Assembly: GCA_964352715.1 (NCBI GenBank)
Contig: CAYGSU010000001.1
Location: 62,001 to 126,000 of the forward strand
Length of the DNA stretch: 64,000 bases
Source of the DNA: JAVKBW01 sp964352715
GTDB lineage: Bacteria; Pseudomonadota; Alphaproteobacteria; UBA8366; Aestuariispiraceae
Direction of reading: 5' to 3'
In this document: positions 35,801 to 44,812 of the stretch, piece after piece
Numbering within the stretch: position 1 is the stretch's first letter
Layout: the number at the start of each line of letters is the position of its first letter
Position numbers and translations under genes: made by a program
Notes under the pieces: model-generated
Told to the model about the DNA's origin: nothing
Databases searched by the model: none
Seen by the model: the letters and a program-made list of their open reading frames with translations, nothing else

Positions 35801-38218
35801 CTAAGCCGCTTCGGCCGCAGGCGTGGCGGCGGGTCCGGTTTCGCGGACCGGGGTCCAGGTAAGGTCACCGGTATAGCGCTGTGTCATCCGGCCCTGGTCA
35901 TCGAGCGCGAACAGGTGAAGCCATCGATTGTCGAACAGCGCCTGAACATCCGGATGCCGGTCCAGAATGCCGTTCATTGCTTTGGTCGGCGCTTCAATAC
36001 ACACGGAAAGCCGCAGTGGTTCGTGCATCAGGCGTTCTCCGTCATGCACCGATTGCCAGGGAAGGCCCGGGCGGAGAAGCCCGCCATTACCTTCAACAAC
36101 GCCGATGCCGCCGGTGACGTTGTGCAACAGCTTGTTTCCGCCACCGAAGACCTGCGGTGCGGTTGCCGAACCATAGTATTGAAGGCTGATCCAGCTGGCG
36201 ACCACGACCGGCGCTGTCATGATCAGTTCGAGCACCGAAAAACCTTCGTCCTTTCGCCAATCGTAATCATGCAGGAAGGCCCTGCCGTCGAACGTCCTGC
36301 CGGATGTCCGGGACCGGGGTGCGGCGATGAATGCCTTGCAGCCCGCAAGGGCCCATTCCGGGCGGGTCTCTGACCAGTCATGCCGTCGCGCCGCGATGTC
36401 GGATTCAGTTTTTGCGCGGGGAAGTCGTTGTGCGCGTTCCGTCCGGCTTAGCCTGCCTGCTGCCAGGAGCCAGCCTTTGCTTTTTGCAATTTTTTCGGAA
36501 TGCGCAGAGGACGGATGATCGCCATCGTACAGGGTTACGGCGTCGCCGGTCGTGTCATGCAGGCCGGCAATAAACAGCGTGTCTTCGGGAATTTCAATTC
36601 CCTTGCGCTTCAGACCATCGCGTACCTGAGTGTCATTCAGAAGCGACGCGAGAAGCCGGGCGTTGACATCCCCCGGATAGCCGCCGCAGGCCCCGCAATG
36701 CAGGGCGCTTGCATGCGGGTTGTTGACCACAGTCGCGCCGTGGCCGACAAGCAGGACAAGCGGTGCGAAGTTTTCGGTCAGCGACATCGCCCGCAAGATC
36801 GTCTCGGCCGCGCCAAGCCGGGCGGAAATATCCAGCACCGGATCAAGGCGGGGCGCAGGTTCCGCAGGAACCTTCAGCTTGGGGATACCCAGCGCATCCC
36901 AAAGAAGCTTTCCGACATAAATCGGTCCCGTTGCCTCAACGAAAGCAAACGAGGAAATTGCTGCGAACTTGAAACGGCCCCAGGCACGCTTGGCGCGTCG
37001 GGCGAACCGAAGGGCCGTGTCCGATTCAGCCGATTCCGGGCCACCGGACCGGGACTGCAAACCGGGGGAGAGCAGGACCGGCAGCCGGCATTCCTCGACA
37101 TCGGACGCAAAGGCGTGATGCGCCGTCCCCAACCCGAAGAACCCGGCAAAGCCCAGTGTCCGGATTGCGGGGTCAAGGCTTTCAAGCGAACGGCGGAAGA
37201 CTTCCGAGCGTACATCGATGCAGAAGGCTGCCTGCACTGCCGGGCGACCCTCGGTTTTCACGGATGGATTGCTTAATGTTTCGGCAAGGTCTCGCTGGCT
37301 GGCCCGTTCCACCGATTCCTGAAGAATTTCATCAATCACGCTGTCCGGTGTGGGGCAGACAGGGGCGACGTGCCCGTCGCATGCAGCGGACCAGCGCGCG
37401 TCTATCGCCTCCCTGTGTATCTCATACAGCGCCTGTTCCCATACCAGCCGGATTGCCAAAAGATCGACAATCGTCGCATCGCCGCCGCCGGCCAGTTCGG
37501 CTTTCCACAGCTGGTACCGCGCGTAGTGCGACCAGCCGCCGAGACTTGTCAGCAGCGCATGGAAATAGGTCGGCAGCGCCGCTTCGGTGAGGCCAAGCCG
37601 CTGCACCGCGTTTTCGATAGCGGCCAGCGCAGTGTCAGGCCCATCGGCGACATGCCGCGCGAATCCCTTCAGCCCGAGGATTTCCGGCGTCAGATCGTGC
37701 ATGGCGAAAGCCCGCCATGCCGCGAACACCGACTTTGCTTTCGGGGCGGCCCATAGCGCCTGGCCCGTGTCGAACTGGGCGGCGGCCCAGGCGCCGAACC
37801 GGTCGGCGATCAGGCCTGGCCAGTCGGTGCCGCTTGCTTCCGCGGCAAGGTCGGCGATATTCGGCAACCGGTCGGGTTCGGGGCCGGGTTTTTCCGCTGC
37901 GGCCTTTGCAGCTGCCACCGATGCGGGGCGTAACGCAGCGGGCGCGGTCTCCAGCGCTGCTTCGATATCCGCATCGGTGATCGTACCGGACCGAATTCTT
38001 TCGGCATACCAGGCGCGCGGCATCGTTACCGCAATCCCGCCGACCCTGGCAAGGCGCGGCCCGACAGTCGAAAGCCGCTCGTTCGTCTGCCCGAGATAAG
38101 GGTTCACCGCGACGCTGGAGGCGAGAGGCCATACCGGCGGGATCGCCCTTGTGGCATGATCAATGGCAGCGCGGATGGCATCGCTGTGCGGTGGATGAAG
38201 AACAGACATCATGGTCAT
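35801..38218 (-). CDS. dabA: DabA, carbonic-anhydrase-like subunit of the DAB inorganic-carbon pump (DUF2309)
   Basis: The 805 residues match DUF2309/DabA. The zinc ligands of a type II beta-carbonic-anhydrase-like site are visible: Cys333 and Asp335 in FCIDVRSE, His493 in VGHGAT and Cys508 in LHCGAC. The Cys-x-Asp and His-15-Cys spacing is the same as in the characterised Halothiobacillus protein. With DabB it forms an energy-coupled complex that turns CO2 into trapped bicarbonate. Its ATG overlaps the dabB stop (ATGA), so the subunits are translationally coupled. Confidence 0.93.
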   Translation of the reverse strand: MTMMSVLHPPHSDAIRAAIDHATRAIPPVWPLASSVAVNPYLGQTNERLSTVGPRLARVGGIAVTMPRAWYAERIRSGTITDADIEAALETAPAALRPASVAAAKAAAEKPGPEPDRLPNIADLAAEASGTDWPGLIADRFGAWAAAQFDTGQALWAAPKAKSVFAAWRAFAMHDLTPEILGLKGFARHVADGPDTALAAIENAVQRLGLTEAALPTYFHALLTSLGGWSHYARYQLWKAELAGGGDATIVDLLAIRLVWEQALYEIHREAIDARWSAACDGHVAPVCPTPDSVIDEILQESVERASQRDLAETLSNPSVKTEGRPAVQAAFCIDVRSEVFRRSLESLDPAIRTLGFAGFFGLGTAHHAFASDVEECRLPVLLSPGLQSRSGGPESAESDTALRFARRAKRAWGRFKFAAISSFAFVEATGPIYVGKLLWDALGIPKLKVPAEPAPRLDPVLDISARLGAAETILRAMSLTENFAPLVLLVGHGATVVNNPHASALHCGACGGYPGDVNARLLASLLNDTQVRDGLKRKGIEIPEDTLFIAGLHDTTGDAVTLYDGDHPSSAHSEKIAKSKGWLLAAGRLSRTERAQRLPRAKTESDIAARRHDWSETRPEWALAGCKAFIAAPRSRTSGRTFDGRAFLHDYDWRKDEGFSVLELIMTAPVVVASWISLQYYGSATAPQVFGGGNKLLHNVTGGIGVVEGNGGLLRPGLPWQSVHDGERLMHEPLRLSVCIEAPTKAMNGILDRHPDVQALFDNRWLHLFALDDQGRMTQRYTGDLTWTPVRETGPAATPAAEAA

Positions 38219-39792
38219 TCTGCTTTCTTTGTATTAAAAACGCAGCGGGTTGACCAGCCGGCAAGAAGCCGGTCGAGGATCGCGTTGACGTAAAGCCCGT
38301 TTGAAAGATGCACCCGCAGCGCCCCTGCGGCCGGATGGCCGACCCAGAGCGGGAAGCATGCCTGAACGAAGGCGATGGCGCCGAAGCTGACGATCAGAAG
38401 GGTCATCACCGCCCATTCCAGTGCGCCGGGCGCCGGCGTCGCCGGCAGCGTGCCTGCAGTCAGAAATTCGGCGCCGGTCTGAAGAGAGAAATAACCGATA
38501 GCGGTGGCCACCGAATAGGCGAAGGTCCGCAGCGTCAGGGCGCGCGGTGCTGTATCGGCCAGCCCTTGCGCCAGAAGATAGGCGACGCCGAGGATCAGAA
38601 TAACGCCCAGCGCGATTGCCTGTATCGATTTGTCAACAAAGCCGAAGGCAAAGGCAACGGCAGCGTAGATCACGAGCGCCATGCCGAAGGCGCGGGCGAC
38701 GGCGCTGAGCTGTGGCACGGCGATTGGCCCCGGTCGCCGGATTGCAGTGACGATATCGACTGCCATGCCCGAGGCCAGAAACGCATGCGCCTTGTAGAGC
38801 GAATGCGCCACGATATGCAGCAGCGCAATCGGGAACAGGGCAAGCCCGCATTGCAGCGTCATGAAACCCATCTGTGCAATCGTCGACCACGCGAGTGAGG
38901 TTTTCACCGTCGGTTGGGTCAACATCACAAGTCCACCGAGAACGGCGGTGAAGCCGCCGATAATGGCGATCACGGCCAGCACGCCGGGGGATAGCAGCAT
39001 GACGTCGGCGAAGCGGATCATCAGAAAACCGCCGGCGTTGACCAGGCCTGCATGCAGCAACGCCGATACCGGCGTCGGCGTTTCCATGACCTCGGTCAGC
39101 CAGCCGTGCGTGGGGAATTGTGCGGATTTCAGAAGGGCCGCAACGGCCAGAAACCCTGCCGCCCAGATGCCGGCAATCGGCGCGGTCATGCCCGAACCGG
39201 CCGCGGCAAGGATCGCGCCGATATCGGCGGTACCGTAGGCCACGCCAAGCAGAATGGCGGCAATCAACAGCGCACCGTCGCTGATCCGGGCGGTGATCCA
39301 CTTCTTGCGCGCCGCCCGTTGCGCCTGCGCCCGGTCCGGGTAGAACAGCAGCAACCGGTGCAGGAAGACACTGGTGCCGATCCAGGCCAGCACGAACACG
39401 ATGAGCGACCCGGCCTGAACCAGCAGCAGGACGGCGGCAAGCGTGAGAGAAATCCAGCCGGTAAAGGGCCCCTGCCGGGCCTCGCCATCAAGATAGGTCG
39501 ATGCGTACCGAACGACGATCCAGCCTATGGATGATACCAGCAGCAGCATGACGACGCTGACAATATCGGTTCGGCTGACTGCGCCGAATGACGCTACGCC
39601 CGGCAGCCCGGTATCGCCCGGACCGTCGACCGCCAGATACACTGCCGTGGCGACCGAGGCGGCGAAAGCGGCGAGGGCGGCTGCCTCGACGACCCTCAAC
39701 ATGACGCGTGGCCTGAAGGAAGGGCCGGCAAATGCAGCCAGGGCGGCGAGCCCGTACAGTACAGGCGCGGCTAGCGGCAGCAGGTATGTCAT
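38215..39792 (-). CDS. dabB: DabB, proton-conducting membrane subunit of the DAB complex (NuoL-like)
   Basis: The 525-residue, strongly hydrophobic protein belongs to the Nuo/Mrp antiporter-type proton-conducting family: KSAQFPTHGWLTEVMETPTPVSALLHAGLVNAGGF holds the conserved Lys and His of the channel, and HIVAHSLYKAHAFL follows. Placed directly before dabA with a 4-base overlap, it is the cation-driving partner rather than a respiratory-complex-I subunit. It is the first gene of the operon, divergent from a LysR regulator. Confidence 0.93.
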   Translation of the reverse strand: MTYLLPLAAPVLYGLAALAAFAGPSFRPRVMLRVVEAAALAAFAASVATAVYLAVDGPGDTGLPGVASFGAVSRTDIVSVVMLLLVSSIGWIVVRYASTYLDGEARQGPFTGWISLTLAAVLLLVQAGSLIVFVLAWIGTSVFLHRLLLFYPDRAQAQRAARKKWITARISDGALLIAAILLGVAYGTADIGAILAAAGSGMTAPIAGIWAAGFLAVAALLKSAQFPTHGWLTEVMETPTPVSALLHAGLVNAGGFLMIRFADVMLLSPGVLAVIAIIGGFTAVLGGLVMLTQPTVKTSLAWSTIAQMGFMTLQCGLALFPIALLHIVAHSLYKAHAFLASGMAVDIVTAIRRPGPIAVPQLSAVARAFGMALVIYAAVAFAFGFVDKSIQAIALGVILILGVAYLLAQGLADTAPRALTLRTFAYSVATAIGYFSLQTGAEFLTAGTLPATPAPGALEWAVMTLLIVSFGAIAFVQACFPLWVGHPAAGALRVHLSNGLYVNAILDRLLAGWSTRCVFNTKKAE

Positions 39793-39883
39793 AGTCGATC
39801 TCCGGACCAGGAAGACGTGAAGGTGGTGCCGGCTGACTACGTGGTTCGCTAAAGAAAGAAAAATACATTGTTCTCATTAAAAT

Positions 39884-39900
39884 GTTCTGTTTAATAGAAC
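39884..39900. promoter_or_regulatory. Inverted repeat at the LysR start, candidate autoregulatory site
   Basis: GTTCT-GTTTAAT-AGAAC ends one base before the LysR ATG, and another GTTCT lies at 39870. The spacing fits the dyad LysR proteins bind. The site lies in the shared promoter region with dabB. Confidence 0.5.
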
Positions 39901-39901
39901 G

Positions 39902-40813
39902 ATGGCGAACTTCAACTATCACCACCTTCGGTACTTCCGCGCCGTTGCCCATGACGGCAACCTGACGCGCACGGCGTCTCGCCTGAACGTTTCGCAATCC
40001 GCGCTGTCGACGCAGATCCGGCATCTGGAAGAGCGTCTGGGCCATGCGCTGTTCGAGCGAAAGGGGCGGGAATTGCACCTGACGGAAGCCGGACGAATTG
40101 CGCTGGACCACGCCGACCAGATTTTCTCGACCGGTGAGGAATTGCTTGAGGTGCTCAAACAGGAAAGCAGACCGCAACAGGCGATCCGCATCGGCGCGCT
40201 GGCGACGTTGTCGAGAAACTTCCAGACCGCCTTTGTCCGGCCCATTCTCGGCCGGGCGGATGTGGAGGTGATCCTGCGATCCGGCTCAACGCCGGATCTG
40301 GTCGACGGACTTGAAACGCTGAACTTCGATCTTGTCCTGCTGAACCAGCCGTTGTCGCGCGAGACGGGCAAACCTTATGTGTCGCATCGGCTTGCCGAAC
40401 AACAGGTCGTGCTAGTCGGATCGCCGCAACGGATCCTGCCAGACCGTACCCTTCCCGTGCTTCTGTCTGAAAACCCGCTGATATTGCCGACGCCGGAAAG
40501 CGGCATCCGCACGGCATTCGACGCGCTGGCCGACCGGCTTGGCGTGCGGCCGCAAATCGCGGCAGAGGCCGACGACATGGCGATGATGCGGCTTCTGGCG
40601 CGCGAGGGCATCGGGCTTGCGGTGCTGCCGCCGATTGTCGTCAAGGACGAGCTGGAAAACGGTCTTCTGGTGGAAGCAAGCACGCCGCTGGGCATCGCCG
40701 AGATGTTTTATGCCGTAACGATCGAGCGGCGTTTCCCCAACCCGCTGATCCGTGAACTGCTGCCGGCGGATGAGGGCGGGGCTGAGCAAAACCTATCTGT
40801 AACAAAACTGTAA
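39902..40813 (+). CDS. LysR family transcriptional regulator, probable controller of dabBA
   Basis: A 303-residue LysR protein with an N-terminal winged HTH (FNYHHLRYFRAVAHDGNLTRTASRLNVSQSALS, residues 3-35) and a substrate-binding domain that resembles the NhaR group. It is divergent from dabB over 109 bases containing a dyad at 39884-39900. LysR genes beside dab genes are common, and control of inorganic carbon uptake is the simple inference. Confidence 0.9.
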   Translation: MANFNYHHLRYFRAVAHDGNLTRTASRLNVSQSALSTQIRHLEERLGHALFERKGRELHLTEAGRIALDHADQIFSTGEELLEVLKQESRPQQAIRIGALATLSRNFQTAFVRPILGRADVEVILRSGSTPDLVDGLETLNFDLVLLNQPLSRETGKPYVSHRLAEQQVVLVGSPQRILPDRTLPVLLSENPLILPTPESGIRTAFDALADRLGVRPQIAAEADDMAMMRLLAREGIGLAVLPPIVVKDELENGLLVEASTPLGIAEMFYAVTIERRFPNPLIRELLPADEGGAEQNLSVTKL

Positions 40814-40922
40814 TATAACACTTTTGTGGTATTGAATAGTGTTCAGTCTGGGTTGACGGCTCGACACATTGAACTTTCCCGTGTTTAGACGCCTGTCGAA
40901 GTAAAGCGCTCTATCTGCGACA

Positions 40923-41825
40923 TCACGAGTGGCGAAGTTGCATTGGTGTAACGCCCAGTGCCGTGCGAACCCGACGCGTAAGATGTGATTGACTGGAGAA
41001 CCCTGTTTGATAAGCGACTTCTGAAATCGGCAACTGGGTTTCTGTCAGCAGTTTAACGGCCTGTTCGATGCGAATGCGCATGATGAATGTTCCCGGGGTT
41101 TCGCCTGTAGACGCCTTGAACTGCCGCGAAAAATAATATGGGCTCAGCTTCACAGAATCCGCGAGTTCAGATAGTCGAATGCGATCGCTTAATCTGGAGA
41201 CAACCAGATCCCGGAGACCTTCGATCTGCCGCTTGCTCAGACCCTTGATACGCGGTTGGTTGGTTATGACTGTTCCGTGATGAGCAATCCGCATCAGGCC
41301 CACAAGAATCAGGCGCGCCCTGGCATTCATTTCGCCCTTTCCCGGCGGGCACTTCTTTTCAGTCGCCCGGTCCAGATACGAGACAATATCTCGTTGCAGA
41401 CATAAGTCGATCAGTCCGAAAAAGTCATGTGTTAACGGCGCTATATCCGAAAAACCTGATTCTTCAAGGAGGGTTTCTACCAAAGACTCGTTGAAGTACA
41501 GATGGCAATATTTTACGGCTTTCAGACTTTCCGATCTGAATGATCCACCGCTTCCCGGAAGCTGCAGCGATATGGCGCCTGTCCGCGCAGGCGTGTTTAA
41601 TTCCGGCCGGTCGATGCGCCGCACTGTGGCGCCTGAGATATGATACGTCAGGACAAAATGCGGCACGCCGGGAAAATCGGCGCTGTTTCCCAGCGCCATC
41701 TTGTGTACGACAAGCGGCATATCCCACTGCTCATCGAAACCATACAGCTTTGGCCACTCATTTCCGCCAAGTTTAGTGTAGGTCCTGCTGTGATCTGGAG
41801 GCGAACTGAATGAATGTTTTCCCAT
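40923..41825 (-). CDS. AraC family transcriptional regulator
   Basis: 300 residues with a C-terminal double HTH (about 205-298: IRLSELADSVKLSPYYFSRQFKAS and ISEVAYQTGFSSQSHLTRRVR) and an N-terminal part without a domain I recognise. It is divergent from the YcaC-like hydrolase gene over about 175 bases, so it probably controls that gene, the amidohydrolase and the exporter. Inducer unknown. Confidence 0.9.
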   Translation of the reverse strand: MGKHSFSSPPDHSRTYTKLGGNEWPKLYGFDEQWDMPLVVHKMALGNSADFPGVPHFVLTYHISGATVRRIDRPELNTPARTGAISLQLPGSGGSFRSESLKAVKYCHLYFNESLVETLLEESGFSDIAPLTHDFFGLIDLCLQRDIVSYLDRATEKKCPPGKGEMNARARLILVGLMRIAHHGTVITNQPRIKGLSKRQIEGLRDLVVSRLSDRIRLSELADSVKLSPYYFSRQFKASTGETPGTFIMRIRIEQAVKLLTETQLPISEVAYQTGFSSQSHLTRRVRTALGVTPMQLRHS

Positions 41826-42001
41826 AACCAGGATATTTGCACAGTACTCCGCTACGTCAACAATTTGGACACACCGATAATCAGCGAGGGCAATCCGGTG
41901 ACAAAATTACCGGCAAGCTGGTGGAAGAGGTTTTCCTTGATGCAGATAGGGTGATGCCTATTCGACATAGATATCCAATTTCTTGCAAAAGGAGAACCCG
42001 A

Positions 42002-42703
42002 GTGACCACGAAACCTGATCTGCTGACACCGGAGAATTGCCAGCTCATCTTCATCGATCACCAGCCTCAAATGGCCTTTGGCGTTCAATCGATGGATCGG
42101 CAGACTCTCAAGAACAACACGGTTGCTCTGGCGAAGTCGGCAAAGGTGTTCAACATTCCAACGACGATTACCACTGTCGAGACCGAGAGTTTCTCCGGGC
42201 ATACTTATCCGGAACTTCTGGAGGTTTTCCCCGATCTGCCGTTGCTCGAACGAACCTCCATGAATTCATGGGATGACCAGAAGGTGCGTGATGCTTTGGC
42301 GAAGAACGGGCGGAAAAAGGTGGTCGTTTCCGGACTGTGGACCGAAGTCTGCAACAATAGCTTCGCTTTTTCTGCAATGGCGGAAGGGGGATACGAAATA
42401 TACATGGTCGCCGATGCATCCGGCGGCACCACGAAGGAAGCGCATGACTATGCAATGCAGCGGATGATCCAGGCCGATGTGGTTCCCATGACATGGCAGC
42501 AGGTGCTTCTTGAATGGCAACGGGATTGGGCGCGCAAGGAAACCTATGACGCGACCCTGGCCATTGTTAAGGCACATTCAGGCGCCTACGGCATGGGCGT
42601 CGACTATGCCTACACCATGGTTCACAAGGGAGAAGAACGTGTTGTCCACGGCCCCCGGCTTGATCCTGTTCACGCCGATGCAGGAACGGTCGCTGCGGAG
42701 TAA
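42002..42703 (+). CDS. Isochorismatase-family cysteine hydrolase, YcaC-like
   Basis: The 233 residues start at a GTG with AGGAG seven bases upstream; the longer open frame upstream has no such site. The catalytic Asp19 (FIDHQP) and Cys117 (GLWTEVCNN) are in place. The family's catalytic Lys position looks changed, as in the YcaC group, whose NAWDN block corresponds to MNSWDD here. YcaC-like proteins are hydrolases of uncertain substrate. The next gene, 99 bases on, is a Tat-exported amidohydrolase. Confidence 0.85.
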   Translation: MTTKPDLLTPENCQLIFIDHQPQMAFGVQSMDRQTLKNNTVALAKSAKVFNIPTTITTVETESFSGHTYPELLEVFPDLPLLERTSMNSWDDQKVRDALAKNGRKKVVVSGLWTEVCNNSFAFSAMAEGGYEIYMVADASGGTTKEAHDYAMQRMIQADVVPMTWQQVLLEWQRDWARKETYDATLAIVKAHSGAYGMGVDYAYTMVHKGEERVVHGPRLDPVHADAGTVAAE

Positions 42704-42802
42704 TCGCAGCGAAATCCTGTTGTTCGCTGCACCGGTGCATCGGCATCGGCGCGGCGTCGGCACACCTTCATCTGACGCCTTGCCGTTTCAGCGAGATCCT
42801 GA

Positions 42803-44794
42803 ATGACCGATATACCGAAAAAGCGCGGTAGCAACGTCCCGTCCGACTGGACCCGTCGCAGGACACTTAAAAGCGCCGGGGCTGCCGGCCTTGCGGTGTT
42901 GTCGCCCAGACTAGCACAATCACAACAGACGGAAGAAAGCACGATGCCAGATACCATCCTGCATAACGGGAAAATCACTACCCTGGACCGTGACGCCTCT
43001 GACGTGCAGGCAATTGCGGTCAAGGATGGCCTTGTTGCCGCAATCGGCAGTGATGCCGATGTAGTGAGACTGGCAAACGCCGATACCGTAATAATCGACC
43101 TGAAGGGGCGACGTGTTATTCCGGGCCTGAACGACAGCCACACGCATCTGATACGGGGCGGGTTGAATTTCAATATGGAACTGCGCTGGGAAGGTGTGCC
43201 GTCCGTTGCTGATGCCTTGCGCATGCTGAAAGACCAGGCGGACAGGACGCCGGCGCCCCAATGGGTGCGGGTGGTTGGCGGATGGTCCGAGTTCCAGTTC
43301 TCCGAAAGACGGATGCCGACACTGGATGAAATTAACGCCGCTGCACCGGAAACGCCGGTGTTCGTTCTGCATCTGTACGGGCGGGCTCTGCTGAACCGGG
43401 CAGCGCTCGCAGTTCTCGGCATTACGAAGGACACGCCAAATCCACCAGGCGGGGTGATCGAACATGACGGAAACGGAAACCCGACCGGGTTGTTGATCGC
43501 CAAGCCATCAGCGCTGATCCTTTATTCCACGCTGGCAAGCGGTCCGAAACTGCCGGTCCAGGATCAGATCAATTCAACCCGGCATTACATGCGGGAAATG
43601 AACCGGCTAGGCATCACGTCTGTGATCGACGCCGGCGGTGGAGGCCAGAATTATCCTGAAGACTATGACGTGATTCAGCGCCTGCACGATGACGGTCTGC
43701 TGACCGTACGCATCGCCTATAATCTTTTCGCCCAGAAGGCCGGCGCGGAACTGTCCGATTATGAGCGGTGGGTCGGCATGACCGAGCCCGGCGCCGGCGA
43801 TGACCTGTTGCGGATGAACGGTGCGGGAGAGAACCTGGCATGGTCGGCGGCCGATTTTGAAAACTTTCTTGAACCCCGGCCGGACCCCGCACCGGTAATG
43901 GAAAGCGAACTGGAACCGATTGTCGAGTTGCTGGCGACGAACAAGTGGCCGTTCCGCATCCATGCGACCTACAATGAAACCATCGACCGCTTTCTGACAG
44001 TCTTCGAGCGCGTAAACAGTCGACAGCCCTTTGAAACGAGATTCATCATCGATCACGCCGAAACCATCGATGAGCGCAATATCGACAGGATCGCGGCGCT
44101 TGGCGGGGGCATCGCCACCCAGCACAGGATGGCGTTCCAGGGTGAGTATTTCGTTGACCGGTATGGGGCGGAAGCCGCAACAAACACTCCGCCGATCAAC
44201 AAGATGCTGGCGGCCGGTCTGCCTGTCGGCGCAGGCACCGATGCAACGCGGGTTGCATCCTATGACCCCTGGGTCGGCCTGTACTGGATGACAAGCGGCA
44301 AAACACTTGGCGGTCTTTCCCTTTACAACGATGACAATGTTCTCGATCGGGAAACGGCACTGAGGCTGTGGACCGCCGGGTCCGCGTGGTTTTCGGGAGA
44401 AGACGGGCGCAAGGGAACGTTGTCGCCCGGCAAGTATGCCGATCTGGCCGTGCTGTCTGCCGATTATATGACGGTACCGGACAGGGAGATTCGCCATATC
44501 AACAGCGTCATGACGATGATGGGCGGCAAGGTCGTATACGGAGAGGGCGATTTCGGCGGCCTCGCCCCACCGGTTCCGACAGCCTCGCCCGGCTGGAGCC
44601 CGGTCAATTATGAACCGACCCCCGCTTCCCGGCCGGAGCTTGCCACGCATCGCGCCTGCAATGACGGTTGCGGAAATTCGTGCAGTCTTCACGGCCACGA
44701 TCACGGCATCGCCTGGACAAACCCGATTCCCATTTCAGACAGTGCAAAGAGCCGGTTCTGGGGCGCACTGGGGTGTTCGTGCTTTGCCGTCTGA
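42803..44794 (+). CDS. Tat-exported amidohydrolase (YtcJ-like) with cysteine/histidine-rich C-terminus
   Basis: 663 residues. The N-terminus has a twin-arginine signal (WTRRRTLKSAG followed by a hydrophobic stretch), then the amidohydrolase fold with HxH at His113/His115 (DSHTHL), FIIDHAET, an AGTDATR metal site and the LSPGKYADLAVL tail. After about residue 600 comes a tail that is odd for the family: HRACNDGCGNSCSLHGHDHG and a final LGCSCFAV. It is rich in Cys and His and could bind metal. The substrate is unknown. Confidence 0.85.
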   Translation: MTDIPKKRGSNVPSDWTRRRTLKSAGAAGLAVLSPRLAQSQQTEESTMPDTILHNGKITTLDRDASDVQAIAVKDGLVAAIGSDADVVRLANADTVIIDLKGRRVIPGLNDSHTHLIRGGLNFNMELRWEGVPSVADALRMLKDQADRTPAPQWVRVVGGWSEFQFSERRMPTLDEINAAAPETPVFVLHLYGRALLNRAALAVLGITKDTPNPPGGVIEHDGNGNPTGLLIAKPSALILYSTLASGPKLPVQDQINSTRHYMREMNRLGITSVIDAGGGGQNYPEDYDVIQRLHDDGLLTVRIAYNLFAQKAGAELSDYERWVGMTEPGAGDDLLRMNGAGENLAWSAADFENFLEPRPDPAPVMESELEPIVELLATNKWPFRIHATYNETIDRFLTVFERVNSRQPFETRFIIDHAETIDERNIDRIAALGGGIATQHRMAFQGEYFVDRYGAEAATNTPPINKMLAAGLPVGAGTDATRVASYDPWVGLYWMTSGKTLGGLSLYNDDNVLDRETALRLWTAGSAWFSGEDGRKGTLSPGKYADLAVLSADYMTVPDREIRHINSVMTMMGGKVVYGEGDFGGLAPPVPTASPGWSPVNYEPTPASRPELATHRACNDGCGNSCSLHGHDHGIAWTNPIPISDSAKSRFWGALGCSCFAV

Positions 44795-44812
44795 CAGGGC
44801 TGGATCTATAGC

